The position numbers and the translations under genes are program-made. Source: Afipia sp. (GTDB taxonomy: Bacteria > Pseudomonadota > Alphaproteobacteria > Rhizobiales > Xanthobacteraceae). Taken from it: DNA of 64,000 nt. Shown here one piece after another: positions 37,211 to 45,648 of the stretch; position 1 is the stretch's first letter; each line of letters starts with the position of its first letter. Under the pieces are notes generated by a model. The model had not been told where the DNA came from. It was given only the letters and a program-made list of their open reading frames with translations, and made no database searches. The stretch spans positions 186,001-250,000 of the forward strand of contig JAFKER010000009.1 of the NCBI GenBank assembly GCA_017308595.1, given 5' to 3'.

Positions 37211-37222
37211 CAATGATAAATT

Positions 37223-37298
37223 CTGGTGTGGTTTTGGTTCGCGAGTCCGCAAATGACCTTGCTGCGGAGAGATGCGGACTTGCGAACCACCACACCAG
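37223..37298 (-). repeat. hairpin B of paired hairpin element 1
   Basis: 76-bp inverted repeat in the opposite orientation to A. Outer stem CTGGTGTGGT / ACCACACCAG (perfect), unpaired TTT on the left arm, inner stem GGTTCGCGAGTCCGCA / TGCGGACTTGCGAACC (one G-T pair), 21-nt loop at 37252-37272 with CTTGCTGCGGAG. Ends 29 bp before the VOC gene start. Confidence 0.9.
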
Positions 37299-37327
37299 CC
37301 ACATAATAGCTTGCCCAGGATCGCACA

Positions 37328-37744
37328 ATGACCGCACGCCCGCCGGTTGCTCCGTATCTCACCGTGTCGCCAGCCGCCGGCGCGATCGCTTTCTACACCG
37401 CTGCTTTCGACGCCAAGCAGAAAGCGCTGATGCCGGCGCTCGACGGATTGCGGATTCTGCACTGCGAGCTTGAGATCAACGGTGGCGCGCTGTTTCTCTC
37501 CGACGCGTTTCCTGAATTCGGCACTGCGCGCACACCGCTGCCGGGAGAGCCGGTCACCATGTCGGTCAGTCTGGAATTCGCGACCGCCGAAGAGGTGGAT
37601 GAAGTGTTCACCCGCGCCACGAAACTCGGTGCGAAAGGCGAGGTGACGCCGACTTATTCGTTCTGGGGCACGCGCACCGCGATACTGCGCGATCCATTCG
37701 GTCATCGATGGATCATGAACGGGCCGCTGAACCAGCAGAAATAG
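37328..37744 (+). CDS. VOC-family (glyoxalase/PhnB-like) protein
   Basis: A 138-residue protein of the vicinal oxygen chelate fold, PhnB-like branch: VAPYLTVSPAAGAIAFYTAAFDA, then ALFLSDAFPEFG, VSLEFATAEEVDEVFTRATKLGAKG and RTAILRDPFGHRWIMN. Enzyme activity is unknown; many PhnB-like proteins lack full metal sites. Divergent from leuC with hairpin element 1 in between; the terminator at 37769 follows. Confidence 0.88.
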   Translation: MTARPPVAPYLTVSPAAGAIAFYTAAFDAKQKALMPALDGLRILHCELEINGGALFLSDAFPEFGTARTPLPGEPVTMSVSLEFATAEEVDEVFTRATKLGAKGEVTPTYSFWGTRTAILRDPFGHRWIMNGPLNQQK

Positions 37745-37768
37745 CAGGGCCGGAAGGGCTCAAAGAAA

Positions 37769-37793
37769 AAAGCGCGGAACTGGACCGCGCTTT
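37769..37793. terminator. bidirectional intrinsic terminator
   Basis: Stem AAAGCGCGG / CCGCGCTTT between the VOC gene and the end of the ffh-rplS operon, with A-run and TTTCTT flanks. Confidence 0.8.
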
Positions 37794-37821
37794 CTTCGAA
37801 ACCCAGCAGTGCGTGACGCGA

Positions 37822-38220
37822 TTACTCGCCCGAAGCTGCCTTCAGCGATTCTTTCTCGCGATTGTCCTGCTTCTCGACGATGCGCGCAGACTTGCCGCGC
37901 AGGCCGCGCAGATAATACAGCTTGGCACGGCGCACCTTGCCGCGGCGCACGAGCTTGATCGAGTCGATCATCGGCGAGTAGATCGGGAACACGCGCTCCA
38001 CACCTTCGCCGTAGGAGATCTTGCGCACGGTGAAGCTCTCGTGAATGCCGCCGCCATTGCGGCCGATGCAGACACCCTCATAGGCCTGAACGCGCGTGCG
38101 TTCGCCTTCGACAACCTTCACGTTGACGATAACGGTATCGCCCGGTCCGAACTCGGGAATGGTCTTCCCGGCGGAGAGCTTTTCCAGCTGCTCCTTGTCG
38201 ATCTCCTGAATGATGTTCAT
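37822..38220 (-). CDS. rplS: 50S ribosomal protein L19
   Basis: L19, 132 residues, at the 30S/50S interface. [29 protein letters not shown] and [17 protein letters not shown], then [24 protein letters not shown] are the L19 signature blocks. Last gene in ffh-rpsP-rimM-trmD-rplS, 102 bp after trmD. A C-terminal extension of about 15 residues after the core is typical of alphaproteobacteria. Confidence 0.98.
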   Translation of the reverse strand: MNIIQEIDKEQLEKLSAGKTIPEFGPGDTVIVNVKVVEGERTRVQAYEGVCIGRNGGGIHESFTVRKISYGEGVERVFPIYSPMIDSIKLVRRGKVRRAKLYYLRGLRGKSARIVEKQDNREKESLKAASGE

Positions 38221-38322
38221 CGCAAAACTCCATCGGCGGCGCGCCCGGAAGGGGCTGCGCGGAAATTCGTATCCAGCGTCTGCACGGATTGGGCGGTCCT
38301 ATACGCCAAAGCCGTCCGGTTG

Positions 38323-39051
38323 TCACCCTTTTGTAGTGTCTTTTCGTAGGCTCGGAGCGACGTTTTGGGCGATTTTAGCCGCCCAAAGGTCCGGCCGCCG
38401 GGCCAGGGTCAGCGCCTCGGCTTCCGCCCGCCGCCAGGCCTCGACCCGGGCGTGGTCGCCCGAAACCAGCACATCCGGGATGGTCCGGCCTTCGAATTCC
38501 TGCGGGCGGGTATACTGGGGGTATTCCAGTAGTCCGTCCGAGAAACTCTCGTCGGTTCCAGAGCTTAGTTTTCCCATGACCCCCGGCAGAAGGCGCACGC
38601 AGGCGTCTATCAGGGCCAGAGCGGCGATTTCCCCGCCGGAGAGGACATAATCCCCGATGGAAACTTCCTCGAGCCCACGGGCTTCTATAACCCGCTGATC
38701 GATGCCCTCGAACCGCCCGCAGACGATCAGGGGACCGGGACCCGCGGCGAGTTCCACCACCCTTTTCTGGGTCAGGGGCGTGCCGCGAGGGCTCATCAGG
38801 AGACGGGGGCGCTCGGCGGCAATCTCGGCAGCATCGATCGCCGCGGCCAGCACGTCCGCACGCAGGACCATGCCGGGGCCGCCGCCAGCCGGAGTGTCGT
38901 CAACGCTGCGGTGTTTGTCGGTCGCGGCATTGCGGATGTCGCGCGCTTCAAGCGACCACACGCCGGATGCGAGCGCGCGCCCCGCAAGGCTGACGCCGAG
39001 CGGGCCGGGAAACATCTCGGGAAACAGCGTGAGCACGGTCGCGCGCCACAT
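38323..39051 (-). CDS. trmD: tRNA (guanine-37-N1)-methyltransferase
   Basis: TrmD, 242 residues, methylates G37 of tRNAs with SAM through a knotted SPOUT fold. Seen: [53 protein letters not shown] and [17 protein letters not shown] (the knot). Start 39051 gives the normal length. In operon with rimM (16 bp upstream). Confidence 0.98.
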   Translation of the reverse strand: MWRATVLTLFPEMFPGPLGVSLAGRALASGVWSLEARDIRNAATDKHRSVDDTPAGGGPGMVLRADVLAAAIDAAEIAAERPRLLMSPRGTPLTQKRVVELAAGPGPLIVCGRFEGIDQRVIEARGLEEVSIGDYVLSGGEIAALALIDACVRLLPGVMGKLSSGTDESFSDGLLEYPQYTRPQEFEGRTIPDVLVSGDHARVEAWRRAEAEALTLARRPDLWAAKIAQNVAPSLRKDTTKG

Positions 39052-39067
39052 GGCTCGGGTCCCCGGT

Positions 39068-39601
39068 TCAGATATCCGTGTTCTGCGGAGAATCGCCGTC
39101 GATCTCCTGCGGTCTCACGATCACCACATGGCCGCTTGCGAGATCGACAGTCGGGACGACCTCGTTGCTGAACGGCAGCAGCCATGTCGGCCCTTGCGGC
39201 GGAGCAATCTCGATAATGTCGCCCGCGCCGAAATTATGGATCGCAAGCACCTTGCCGATCTCGGCCCCTGCGGGATCGAGCGCGCGTAATCCGATCAGGT
39301 CGGCGTGGTAGTATTCGCCTTCTTCGGTTTCAGGCAGTTTGTCGCGATCGATGTAAAGCTCAAGGCCATTGATGCGTTCAGCATCCTCGCGCGTGGAGAT
39401 GCCCTTGATGACCGCGACCAGATGGTCTTTCGCGATCCGGGCGCGCACCACTTCGAACTGGCGCGCGCCATCTTTGGTCGAAAGCAATCCATAGTCGATC
39501 ACCGACATCGGGTCTTCGGTGAACGGCCACAGCCTCACTTCACCGCGCACACCGTGCGCGGCGCCGACTTTCGCAACGCAGATGCGCGCCGCCTGAGTCA
39601 T
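39068..39601 (-). CDS. rimM: 16S rRNA processing protein
   Basis: RimM, 177 residues, a 30S maturation factor that binds S19. N-terminal [20 protein letters not shown] and the PRC-barrel linker with [15 protein letters not shown] and [20 protein letters not shown] are characteristic. Lies between rpsP (8 bp upstream) and trmD. Confidence 0.96.
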   Translation of the reverse strand: MTQAARICVAKVGAAHGVRGEVRLWPFTEDPMSVIDYGLLSTKDGARQFEVVRARIAKDHLVAVIKGISTREDAERINGLELYIDRDKLPETEEGEYYHADLIGLRALDPAGAEIGKVLAIHNFGAGDIIEIAPPQGPTWLLPFSNEVVPTVDLASGHVVIVRPQEIDGDSPQNTDI

Positions 39602-39609
39602 TCAAGCAC

Positions 39610-39942
39610 TTAGGACTTCGCAGCCTCGGCAGCAGCGGCCTTCCGCTCCTTGCGCGGAACGGCCTTCTCGGGGTTCTTGCGCGGTTCGCGCTTCTTGACG
39701 CCGGCGGCATCGAGGAAGCGCATCACGCGGTCCGACGGCTGTGCGCCCTTGGCGAGCCAAGTCTTCACCTTTTCCATGTCGAGCTTGAGGCGCAGCTCGC
39801 TGTCCTTCGGCAGAAGCGGATTGAAGTAGCCGAGGCGTTCGATGAAGCGGCCATCGCGCGGAAAGCGCGAGTCGGCGACGACGACGTGATAAACCGGGCG
39901 CTTCTTGGTGCCTGCGCGCGCGAGGCGGATAACGACTGACAT
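39610..39942 (-). CDS. rpsP: 30S ribosomal protein S16
   Basis: S16, 110 residues. [24 protein letters not shown] and [14 protein letters not shown] are the family core; the C-terminal tail is Lys/Glu/Ala-rich as in other alphaproteobacteria. Follows ffh by 45 bp. Confidence 0.98.
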   Translation of the reverse strand: MSVVIRLARAGTKKRPVYHVVVADSRFPRDGRFIERLGYFNPLLPKDSELRLKLDMEKVKTWLAKGAQPSDRVMRFLDAAGVKKREPRKNPEKAVPRKERKAAAAEAAKS

Positions 39943-39987
39943 GTATTTCTCCGTTGGTGTGTTTGAATGGCGTAAAATCTGTTTCGG

Positions 39988-41520
39988 CTATTTCTTCTTG
40001 CCCAATCCCGGAAAGCCTCCGAGACCCGGCAGGGTTGGTTTTCCAAGGCCCGGCAGGCCGGTTCCTGGAAGATTTGGAAAATCTTTCGGCAGCGAAGGCG
40101 CACCCTGCGGGATTCCGCCGGGCATCTTCGCCGCGAGCTCTTTCATGGCTTCGGCCGACGGCATGCCGCCTCCGCCAAAGCCCATCGCCTGCGCCATGCC
40201 GGCGAGCGGGCCGCGCTGCTTGCCCTGACCCATGGCCTTCATCATGTCGGCCATGTTCCGGTGCATCTTGAGCAGCTTGTTGAGTTCCTCGACCTTGAGG
40301 CCGGCGCCTGCGGCGATGCGCTTCTTGCGGCTGGCCTTGAGGACATCAGGATTCTTGCGCTCTTCACGCGTCATGGAATCGATCAGTGCGACCTGACGCT
40401 TCACGACCTTGTCGTCGAGATTGGCGGCGGCGATCTGGTTCTTCATCTTGGCGATGCCGGGCATCATGCCGAGCAGGCCGCCGAGGCCGCCCATGTTCTG
40501 CATCTGCTGGAGTTGATCGCGCAGGTCGACAAGATCGAACTTGCCCTTGCGCATCTTCTCCGCGACGCGTGCAGCCTTTTCCGCGTCGATATGCGCGGCG
40601 GCCTTTTCGACGAGGGAGACGACGTCGCCCATGCCGAGAATGCGGCCCGCGATGCGCGACGGATAGAAATCTTCCAGCGCGTCGGTCTTTTCGCCGGTGC
40701 CGATCAGCTTGATTGGCTTGCCGGTGACGGCGCGCATGGAGAGCGCGGCACCGCCGCGTCCGTCGCCGTCGACGCGGGTCAGCGCGATGCCGGTCAGCCC
40801 GACGCGCTGATCGAACGCGCGTGCGAGATTCACGGCGTCCTGACCGGTGAGCGAGTCGGCGACCAGCAGGATTTCATGTGGCTTCGCGGCGGCTTTCACC
40901 TCCGCGGCTTCCGTCATCATCTCTTCGTCGAGGTTGGTACGGCCCGCGGTGTCGAGCAGCACGATGTCATAGCCGCCGAGCTTGCCGGCCTGCAATGCGC
41001 GCTGCGCGATCTGTACCGGCTGCTGGCCTGCGACGATGGGTAGCGTCTCGATGGAGAGATCGCGGCCGAGCACCGCGAGCTGTTCCTGCGCGGCCGGGCG
41101 ATAGACGTCGAGCGACGCCATCAGAACTTTTTTCTTGTCGCGCTGGGTGAAGCGGCGCGCGAGCTTCGCGGTGGTGGTGGTCTTACCGGAGCCCTGCAGA
41201 CCGACCATCATGATCGCCACAGGCGCCGGGGCATTGAGATCGATGAGCTGGTCTTCGGAGCCAAGGGTTGCGACCAGTTCGTCGTGAACGATTTTCACGA
41301 CCATCTGGCCCGGCGTCACCGACTTGACGACGGTGGCGCCGATCGCCTGCTCGCGCACCTTCTCTGTGAAGGTGCGAACCACTTCGAGCGCGACGTCGGC
41401 CTCGAGCAGGGCACGACGGATTTCGCGCATGGCGGCATCGACATCGGCCTCGGACAGCGCGCCGCGTCCGGTCAGACGGTCGAGGATGCCTCCAAGTCGT
41501 TCCGACAGATTGTCGAACAT
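39988..41520 (-). CDS. ffh: signal recognition particle protein Ffh
   Basis: Ffh, 510 residues, the SRP GTPase targeting nascent membrane proteins. N domain MFDNLSERLGGILDRLTGRG, G domain with GLQGSGKTTTTAKLARR, DTAGRT and TRVDGDGRGGAAL, M domain with the SRP-RNA and signal-peptide motifs and many Met (MADMMKAMGQGK). The C-terminal Gly/Pro/Leu-rich tail (PGLGKPTLPGLGGFPGLG) is a long low-complexity extension. Start at 41520; upstream open frame is not homologous. First gene of the operon ending with rplS. Confidence 0.97.
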   Translation of the reverse strand: MFDNLSERLGGILDRLTGRGALSEADVDAAMREIRRALLEADVALEVVRTFTEKVREQAIGATVVKSVTPGQMVVKIVHDELVATLGSEDQLIDLNAPAPVAIMMVGLQGSGKTTTTAKLARRFTQRDKKKVLMASLDVYRPAAQEQLAVLGRDLSIETLPIVAGQQPVQIAQRALQAGKLGGYDIVLLDTAGRTNLDEEMMTEAAEVKAAAKPHEILLVADSLTGQDAVNLARAFDQRVGLTGIALTRVDGDGRGGAALSMRAVTGKPIKLIGTGEKTDALEDFYPSRIAGRILGMGDVVSLVEKAAAHIDAEKAARVAEKMRKGKFDLVDLRDQLQQMQNMGGLGGLLGMMPGIAKMKNQIAAANLDDKVVKRQVALIDSMTREERKNPDVLKASRKKRIAAGAGLKVEELNKLLKMHRNMADMMKAMGQGKQRGPLAGMAQAMGFGGGGMPSAEAMKELAAKMPGGIPQGAPSLPKDFPNLPGTGLPGLGKPTLPGLGGFPGLGKKK

Positions 41521-41788
41521 CGCGGCCTTACCTGTTGCTCCCGAAGGAGATGAAAATCCAAACACGACTGCGCCCGAGGGCGCATAGCGCTGTCGGGCGT
41601 TGACCTCCGGCATCGGGTGCCGGGCGGCGGGTCGAAAAGAAAATCTTTCCGAGAAGTGCCGGGGTTAAACCCCCCAAAGCCCGAAAAGTCAAGAAAGGAC
41701 CGAAAAACGCTGATTCCGGGGCGGGTTGCACCGAGGCCTCCAGGAACTTAATTGATGCCTCACAGGCCGTTTTGGCCTTCTGGGACCC

Positions 41789-42847
41789 ATGAAAGTCACC
41801 CGACGCCGCCTTTTTGGTCTGCTTGCCGGTGCGGCGGTTGCCGTGGGCCTGCCATCCGTCTGGATTTCCCGCATGAAAACCTATGCCGGCCCGCCGTCCG
41901 ATCATTTCGACGGAACTTATTTTTTTGACCCCGACGGCTCGCCGCCCAAGAAACTCTGGGAGGTGCTGCGCTGGCAGATAACCAAGCAGGCCGCGAAATG
42001 GCCCGAATGGGCCCCTTCGCCCCATTCCGATACGCCGCCCCCGCAGGTCACCGGCAACAAGGTGCGGTTTTGCTATGTCGGCCATGCAAGCTGGCTGATT
42101 CAGACCGCCGGCCTCAACATTCTGGTCGATCCGGTCTGGTCGGAGCGCGCGTCGCCGGTGGCCTTTGCAGGTCCGAAGCGCGTCAACGATCCGGGTATTG
42201 CTTTCGACAAGCTGCCGACGATTGACGTCGTGCTGGTCTCGCACGGCCACTACGACCATCTCGATGCACGAACGCTATCGAAGCTCGCGGCAAAATTTTC
42301 GCCGCGCGTGATCACCCCGCTCGGCAATGACGTCACCATGATGTCTAACGACGCGGCGATCCGCGCCGAAGGATTCGATTGGAATCAGCGCATCCAGATC
42401 GGCAATGGTGTTGCGGTCACATTGGTGGCGACGCGACACTGGACTGCACGCGGCCTGTTCGATCGCAACAAGGCGCTGTGGGCGAGCTTCGTGCTGGAGA
42501 CGCCCGCCGGGAAGCTCTACCTCGTTGCCGATTCTGGTTACGGCACCGGCACGCATTTCCGCCGCGTCCGTGAAGCACACGGGCCAATTCGCGCGGCGAT
42601 CCTGCCGATCGGTGCCTATGAGCCGCGCTGGTTCATGCGCGAGATGCACATGAATCCCGAAGACGCGGTGAAGGCGCTAGCGGATTGCGGAGCAGAGATG
42701 GCGCTGGCGCATCATCACGGTACGTTTCAATTGACCGATGAAGCCATCGACGCGCCGGTCAACGACCTGGCGACGGCGCTCGATGCGGCGGGCGTTGCGC
42801 GCGACAGGTTTGTCGCGCTCAAGCCCGGTCAGGTGTTCGAGATCTGA
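41789..42847 (+). CDS. MBL-fold metallo-hydrolase (NAPE-PLD/UlaG type), exported
   Basis: A 352-residue metallo-beta-lactamase-fold protein. N-terminal RRRLFGLLAGAAVAVGLP looks like a twin-arginine or signal-anchor sequence, so it is probably periplasmic. Metal motif SHGHYDHLD, later His/Asp ligands in ATRHWTARG, VADSGYGTG and AHHHGTFQLTDEA, as in phospholipase-D-like NAPE-PLD homologues. The substrate is unknown. Divergent from ffh. Confidence 0.88.
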   Translation: MKVTRRRLFGLLAGAAVAVGLPSVWISRMKTYAGPPSDHFDGTYFFDPDGSPPKKLWEVLRWQITKQAAKWPEWAPSPHSDTPPPQVTGNKVRFCYVGHASWLIQTAGLNILVDPVWSERASPVAFAGPKRVNDPGIAFDKLPTIDVVLVSHGHYDHLDARTLSKLAAKFSPRVITPLGNDVTMMSNDAAIRAEGFDWNQRIQIGNGVAVTLVATRHWTARGLFDRNKALWASFVLETPAGKLYLVADSGYGTGTHFRRVREAHGPIRAAILPIGAYEPRWFMREMHMNPEDAVKALADCGAEMALAHHHGTFQLTDEAIDAPVNDLATALDAAGVARDRFVALKPGQVFEI

Positions 42848-42857
42848 GTTTGCGGTT

Positions 42858-42935
42858 TCGTCATTGCGAGCGAAGCGCAGCAATCCATTCTCGGTCAGGA
42901 GCTGGATTGTTTTGTCGCTTCGCTCGCTATGACGA
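42858..42935. repeat. dispersed palindromic repeat, TCGTCATTGCGAGCG ends
   Basis: Imperfect 78-bp palindrome between convergent genes: left TCGTCATTGCGAGCGAAGC, right GCTTCGCTCGCTATGACGA, with inner caatcca / tggattg. Same family as the hairpin at 3302 and the fragment at 21037. Confidence 0.75.
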
Positions 42936-42938
42936 GAA

Positions 42939-43649
42939 TTACTGCGCCTTCTGCTTCAGTTCGTAGGACACGCTGACGGAGACGCGCAGGGTCTCCTCGC
43001 CCTGTGCCACTGGAGCTGCGGCTGCATCCATGCGCACGGCCATCTTGCGATAGGGCGCTGGGCTCGGCGTGGTTTCTTCCGAAATGCTGATCGGCGCGCC
43101 GAGCGCGATATTGGCGGCCTTGGCATAAATCTCTGCCTTGCGCCGCGCATCGGCGATGGCCTCCGTGCGCGCGTCATCCAGTAGTTTCGATGCCTTCGAC
43201 ACCATGAAGCTGATGCCGCTGATCTCGTTGGCGCCTGAGCCGACCAGCACATCGATGGTATCGGCGACTTTGGTGATATCGCGAATGGTGACAGTGACCC
43301 GGTTGCTGGCGCGGTAGCCGGTGATCTGGAACGGCGCGTTGGGATTGCGCCCTGGGACGCTCTGCGGGGACAGCGAAAGGCGTGAAGTCTGGATGTCCTT
43401 GTCGGCAAGACCGGAATTCTTCAGCGCCTGCAGCACGCCGGCCATCGCCTTGTTGTTGGCCTCGGAGGCTTCGCGCGCGGTTTTGGCTTCGGTGGTCACG
43501 CCGCTGTCGATTTGCGCCAGGTCAGGTGGCACGGAAATAGACGCTTCGCCGGTTACCGACACCGTCGGCTGCAGCGTTTGTGCGGATACGGCCGAGGCCA
43601 TGGTGGCGATGATGGTCGCTGCGAGAGCGGTGCGGACGCGCATTCTCAA
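42939..43649 (-). CDS. SIMPL-domain (DUF541) periplasmic protein
   Basis: A 236-residue exported protein: signal peptide TALAATIIATMASAVSAQ, then VSVTGEASISVPPDLAQIDSGVTTEAKTA, the start of the SIMPL domain, and later YRASNRVTVTIRDITKVADTIDVLV and DARRKAEIYAKAANI. Family members fold into oligomeric periplasmic cages; role uncertain. It is 33 bp downstream of the GyrI-like gene and probably in one operon with it. Confidence 0.9.
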   Translation of the reverse strand: MRMRVRTALAATIIATMASAVSAQTLQPTVSVTGEASISVPPDLAQIDSGVTTEAKTAREASEANNKAMAGVLQALKNSGLADKDIQTSRLSLSPQSVPGRNPNAPFQITGYRASNRVTVTIRDITKVADTIDVLVGSGANEISGISFMVSKASKLLDDARTEAIADARRKAEIYAKAANIALGAPISISEETTPSPAPYRKMAVRMDAAAAPVAQGEETLRVSVSVSYELKQKAQ

Positions 43650-43682
43650 AAACTCCAGTTTCGGTCTATCCGGGCGGCTGTT

Positions 43683-44459
43683 CTACTTCAGCGGCACAAA
43701 CACGTTGATGACGAGCTTGTCTTCCGTCGTCGTCAGCGGATCGGTGACGTATTCCTCGATGAAAGTATCCTTGGCTTCCTGCTTCTTCTCATCGAGATGA
43801 TTGGTGATCGCCTCATAGGTGTTGTCCATGTTGTCGTATGAACCGCGATGGACAAATTTCAGCGTCGGGCCTTCTGGCGAGGTGCCGATGCTCATGCCCC
43901 GGGCGAGATTTTTGGGTTCCTGATCGACCGGGATTTCGGCCTGATAGGTGAAACCCGCATCGTCGGTCGAGGTGTAGACAATCAAGGACGAACCGGCGGG
44001 CTTGATGTCCTGCTTCTCAAGAAAGCCCGACAGGGTTTTCAGCGATCCCACCAGCGTCTCGAAGGCATTGTCCCAGGTCGCGCTACCCTTGAGAATGATG
44101 ACTTTCTTCGCGGTGAGTGTCTGCTCCTCGCCGAACGGATCGGCGGTCTGTACCTTCGGTGCTGCGGGTCCGGGAGCAGCCGGAGCCTCTGCTGCCGGAG
44201 CGGGCGGGGTCGCAGGGGCCTGCGCGGCCGGGGGAGGTGCCGGAGTTTCAGGGGCCGCCGGAGCCGCGGCCGGGGGCGATGATGCGGGGCTGGCCGGTGC
44301 AACGGGCGCAGGCGCCTCGGCAGGCGGCGCAACTGCGGCCGGGCCGGGCGGCGGGGCCTGTGTTGGCGCCGTACTCGTTCCAATAGGTATTTTGAACCAG
44401 ACCGCGGCCGCGATGACCAGCGCCATGGCGACAAGGACGGCAACGCGGCTATTACTCAT
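43683..44459 (-). CDS. membrane-tethered protein with Pro/Ala linker and GyrI-like domain
   Basis: A 258-residue protein. One N-terminal membrane segment (VAVLVAMALVIAAAVWF), then about 80 residues nearly all Pro and Ala, then a globular C-terminal domain of about 150 residues. The domain ends with FVHRGSYDNMDNTYEAITNHL and YVTDPLTTTEDKLVINVFVPL, which matches the GyrI-like small-molecule-binding fold. No DNA-binding part, so it would be an effector-binding domain displayed on the periplasmic side. Ligand unknown. It lies divergent from dapF with hairpin element 2 between. Confidence 0.8.
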   Translation of the reverse strand: MSNSRVAVLVAMALVIAAAVWFKIPIGTSTAPTQAPPPGPAAVAPPAEAPAPVAPASPASSPPAAAPAAPETPAPPPAAQAPATPPAPAAEAPAAPGPAAPKVQTADPFGEEQTLTAKKVIILKGSATWDNAFETLVGSLKTLSGFLEKQDIKPAGSSLIVYTSTDDAGFTYQAEIPVDQEPKNLARGMSIGTSPEGPTLKFVHRGSYDNMDNTYEAITNHLDEKKQEAKDTFIEEYVTDPLTTTEDKLVINVFVPLK

Positions 44460-44527
44460 TCGACGGGTCTCCGGAGGCGGCGCGGGTTATGTTGCGGCAA
44501 ATCCAGCTTACCACGAACCGCCGTGAA

Positions 44528-44604
44528 CTGGTGGAGTGGATTTGACATTCGCGCCCGATGAGCGGCAATCCCGCAAGCGAATGTCAAATCCAAAACTCCA
44601 CCAG
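44528..44604 (+). repeat. hairpin C of paired hairpin element 2
   Basis: 77-bp inverted repeat. Outer stem CTGGTGGAGT / ACTCCACCAG (10 bp, perfect), an unpaired AAA on the right arm, inner stem GGATTTGACATTCGC / GCGAATGTCAAATCC (15 bp, perfect), and a 24-nt loop at 44553-44576 with GAGCGGCAATCCCGC. Followed by the 13-bp AT-rich spacer AAATCTATATTTG (44605-44617). Confidence 0.9.
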
Positions 44605-44617
44605 AAATCTATATTTG

Positions 44618-44693
44618 TCAGTGGTCCTTTAATTCCAACATTCGCAGGGACCGCTGCTGGAACGGGATGCGAATGTTGGAATTGAACCACTGG
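44618..44693 (-). repeat. hairpin D of paired hairpin element 2
   Basis: 76-bp inverted repeat in opposite orientation to C. Outer stem TCAGTGGTCC / GAACCACTGG (two mismatches or wobbles), unpaired TTT on the left arm, inner stem AATTCCAACATTCGCA / TGCGAATGTTGGAATT (16 bp, perfect), and a 21-nt loop at 44647-44667 with CCGCTGCTGG. Ends 81 bp before dapF. Confidence 0.9.
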
Positions 44694-44774
44694 CATGAGG
44701 TCGAAACGCGGCAATCGCGAGGCGGCACTCGTGCTCTGGTCAAGTTGCTTTGCATTCGCCATATAGCGGGGATC

Positions 44775-45647
44775 ATGAGCGCACTTGCCAACCATAGCTT
44801 CGCCAAGATGAACGGGATCGGAAACGAGATCGTTGTTCTCGACCTGCGCGATTCGGCCGCAACTGTCACGCCGGGCGAGGCGCGGGCAATTGCCTCGCCT
44901 GCAGGCGCGCCCTACGACCAGTTGATGGTGCTACATCCGCCACGCGTCCAGGGCACCAGCGCCTTCATCCGTATCTACAACAATGACGGCTCCGAGGCCG
45001 CGGCCTGCGGCAACGGTATGCGCTGCGTGGCGCGGCAGGTGTTCGAGGAAACCGGCAAGACCGCGCTGACCTTCGAGACGCGCGCGGGCCTGTTGAACTG
45101 CTGGCAGGGGCCGTCGCCCGGCCTTTACACTGTGGACATGGGCGTGCCGAAGTTCGGCTGGGAAGATATTCCGCTGGCCGAGGAATTCCGCGACACCCGC
45201 TATATTGAATTGCAGATCGGGCCGATCGATGCGCCGATCCTGCATTCGCCGTCGGTTGTCAGCATGGGCAATCCACATGCGATCTTCTGGGTTGATGATA
45301 TTCATGCCTACGATCTGGAAAAATTTGGACCGCTGCTGGAAAATCATCCGATCTTCCCTGATCGCGCCAACATCACGCTCGCCCATGTGGTCGACCGCGA
45401 ACATATCGTGATGCGCACATGGGAACGCGGCGCCGGCCTGACCAAGGCTTGCGGCTCTGCCGCCTGCGCGACGGCTGTTGCGGCGGCGCGGCTGAAGCGG
45501 ACCGAACGCACCGTGCACATGACGCTGCCCGGCGGCGATCTCACCATCGAGTGGCGCGCAGAAGACGATCATGTCCTGATGACCGGCCCGGCTGCGTTCG
45601 AGTTCGAAGGCCATTTCGATCCGGCTCTATTCTCAAGCGTTGGTTGA
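44775..45647 (+). CDS. dapF: diaminopimelate epimerase
   Basis: DapF, 290 residues, converts LL- to meso-diaminopimelate for lysine and peptidoglycan. The two catalytic Cys are in [11 protein letters not shown] and [13 protein letters not shown]. Start [25 protein letters not shown] at 44775 is the family N-terminus. One base separates its stop from mtaB. Confidence 0.97.
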   Translation: MSALANHSFAKMNGIGNEIVVLDLRDSAATVTPGEARAIASPAGAPYDQLMVLHPPRVQGTSAFIRIYNNDGSEAAACGNGMRCVARQVFEETGKTALTFETRAGLLNCWQGPSPGLYTVDMGVPKFGWEDIPLAEEFRDTRYIELQIGPIDAPILHSPSVVSMGNPHAIFWVDDIHAYDLEKFGPLLENHPIFPDRANITLAHVVDREHIVMRTWERGAGLTKACGSAACATAVAAARLKRTERTVHMTLPGGDLTIEWRAEDDHVLMTGPAAFEFEGHFDPALFSSVG

Positions 45648-45648
45648 G

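Larger units (their letters stand above)
44460..44774. other. dapF / GyrI-like divergent intergenic region
   Basis: 315 bp, most of it hairpin element 2 (44528-44693). The remaining 81 bp before dapF should carry its ribosome site (GGGAT just before the ATG). No gene seen. Confidence 0.6.

Noticed and set aside
37135-37298. Hairpin pair as ordinary intrinsic terminators
   Set aside because: They lie between divergent starts, not gene ends, and have no T-run after the stem on either strand.
44528-44693. Hairpin pair as integron attC sites
   Set aside because: No GTTRRRY/RYYYAAC core boxes and no integrase or gene cassette array nearby.
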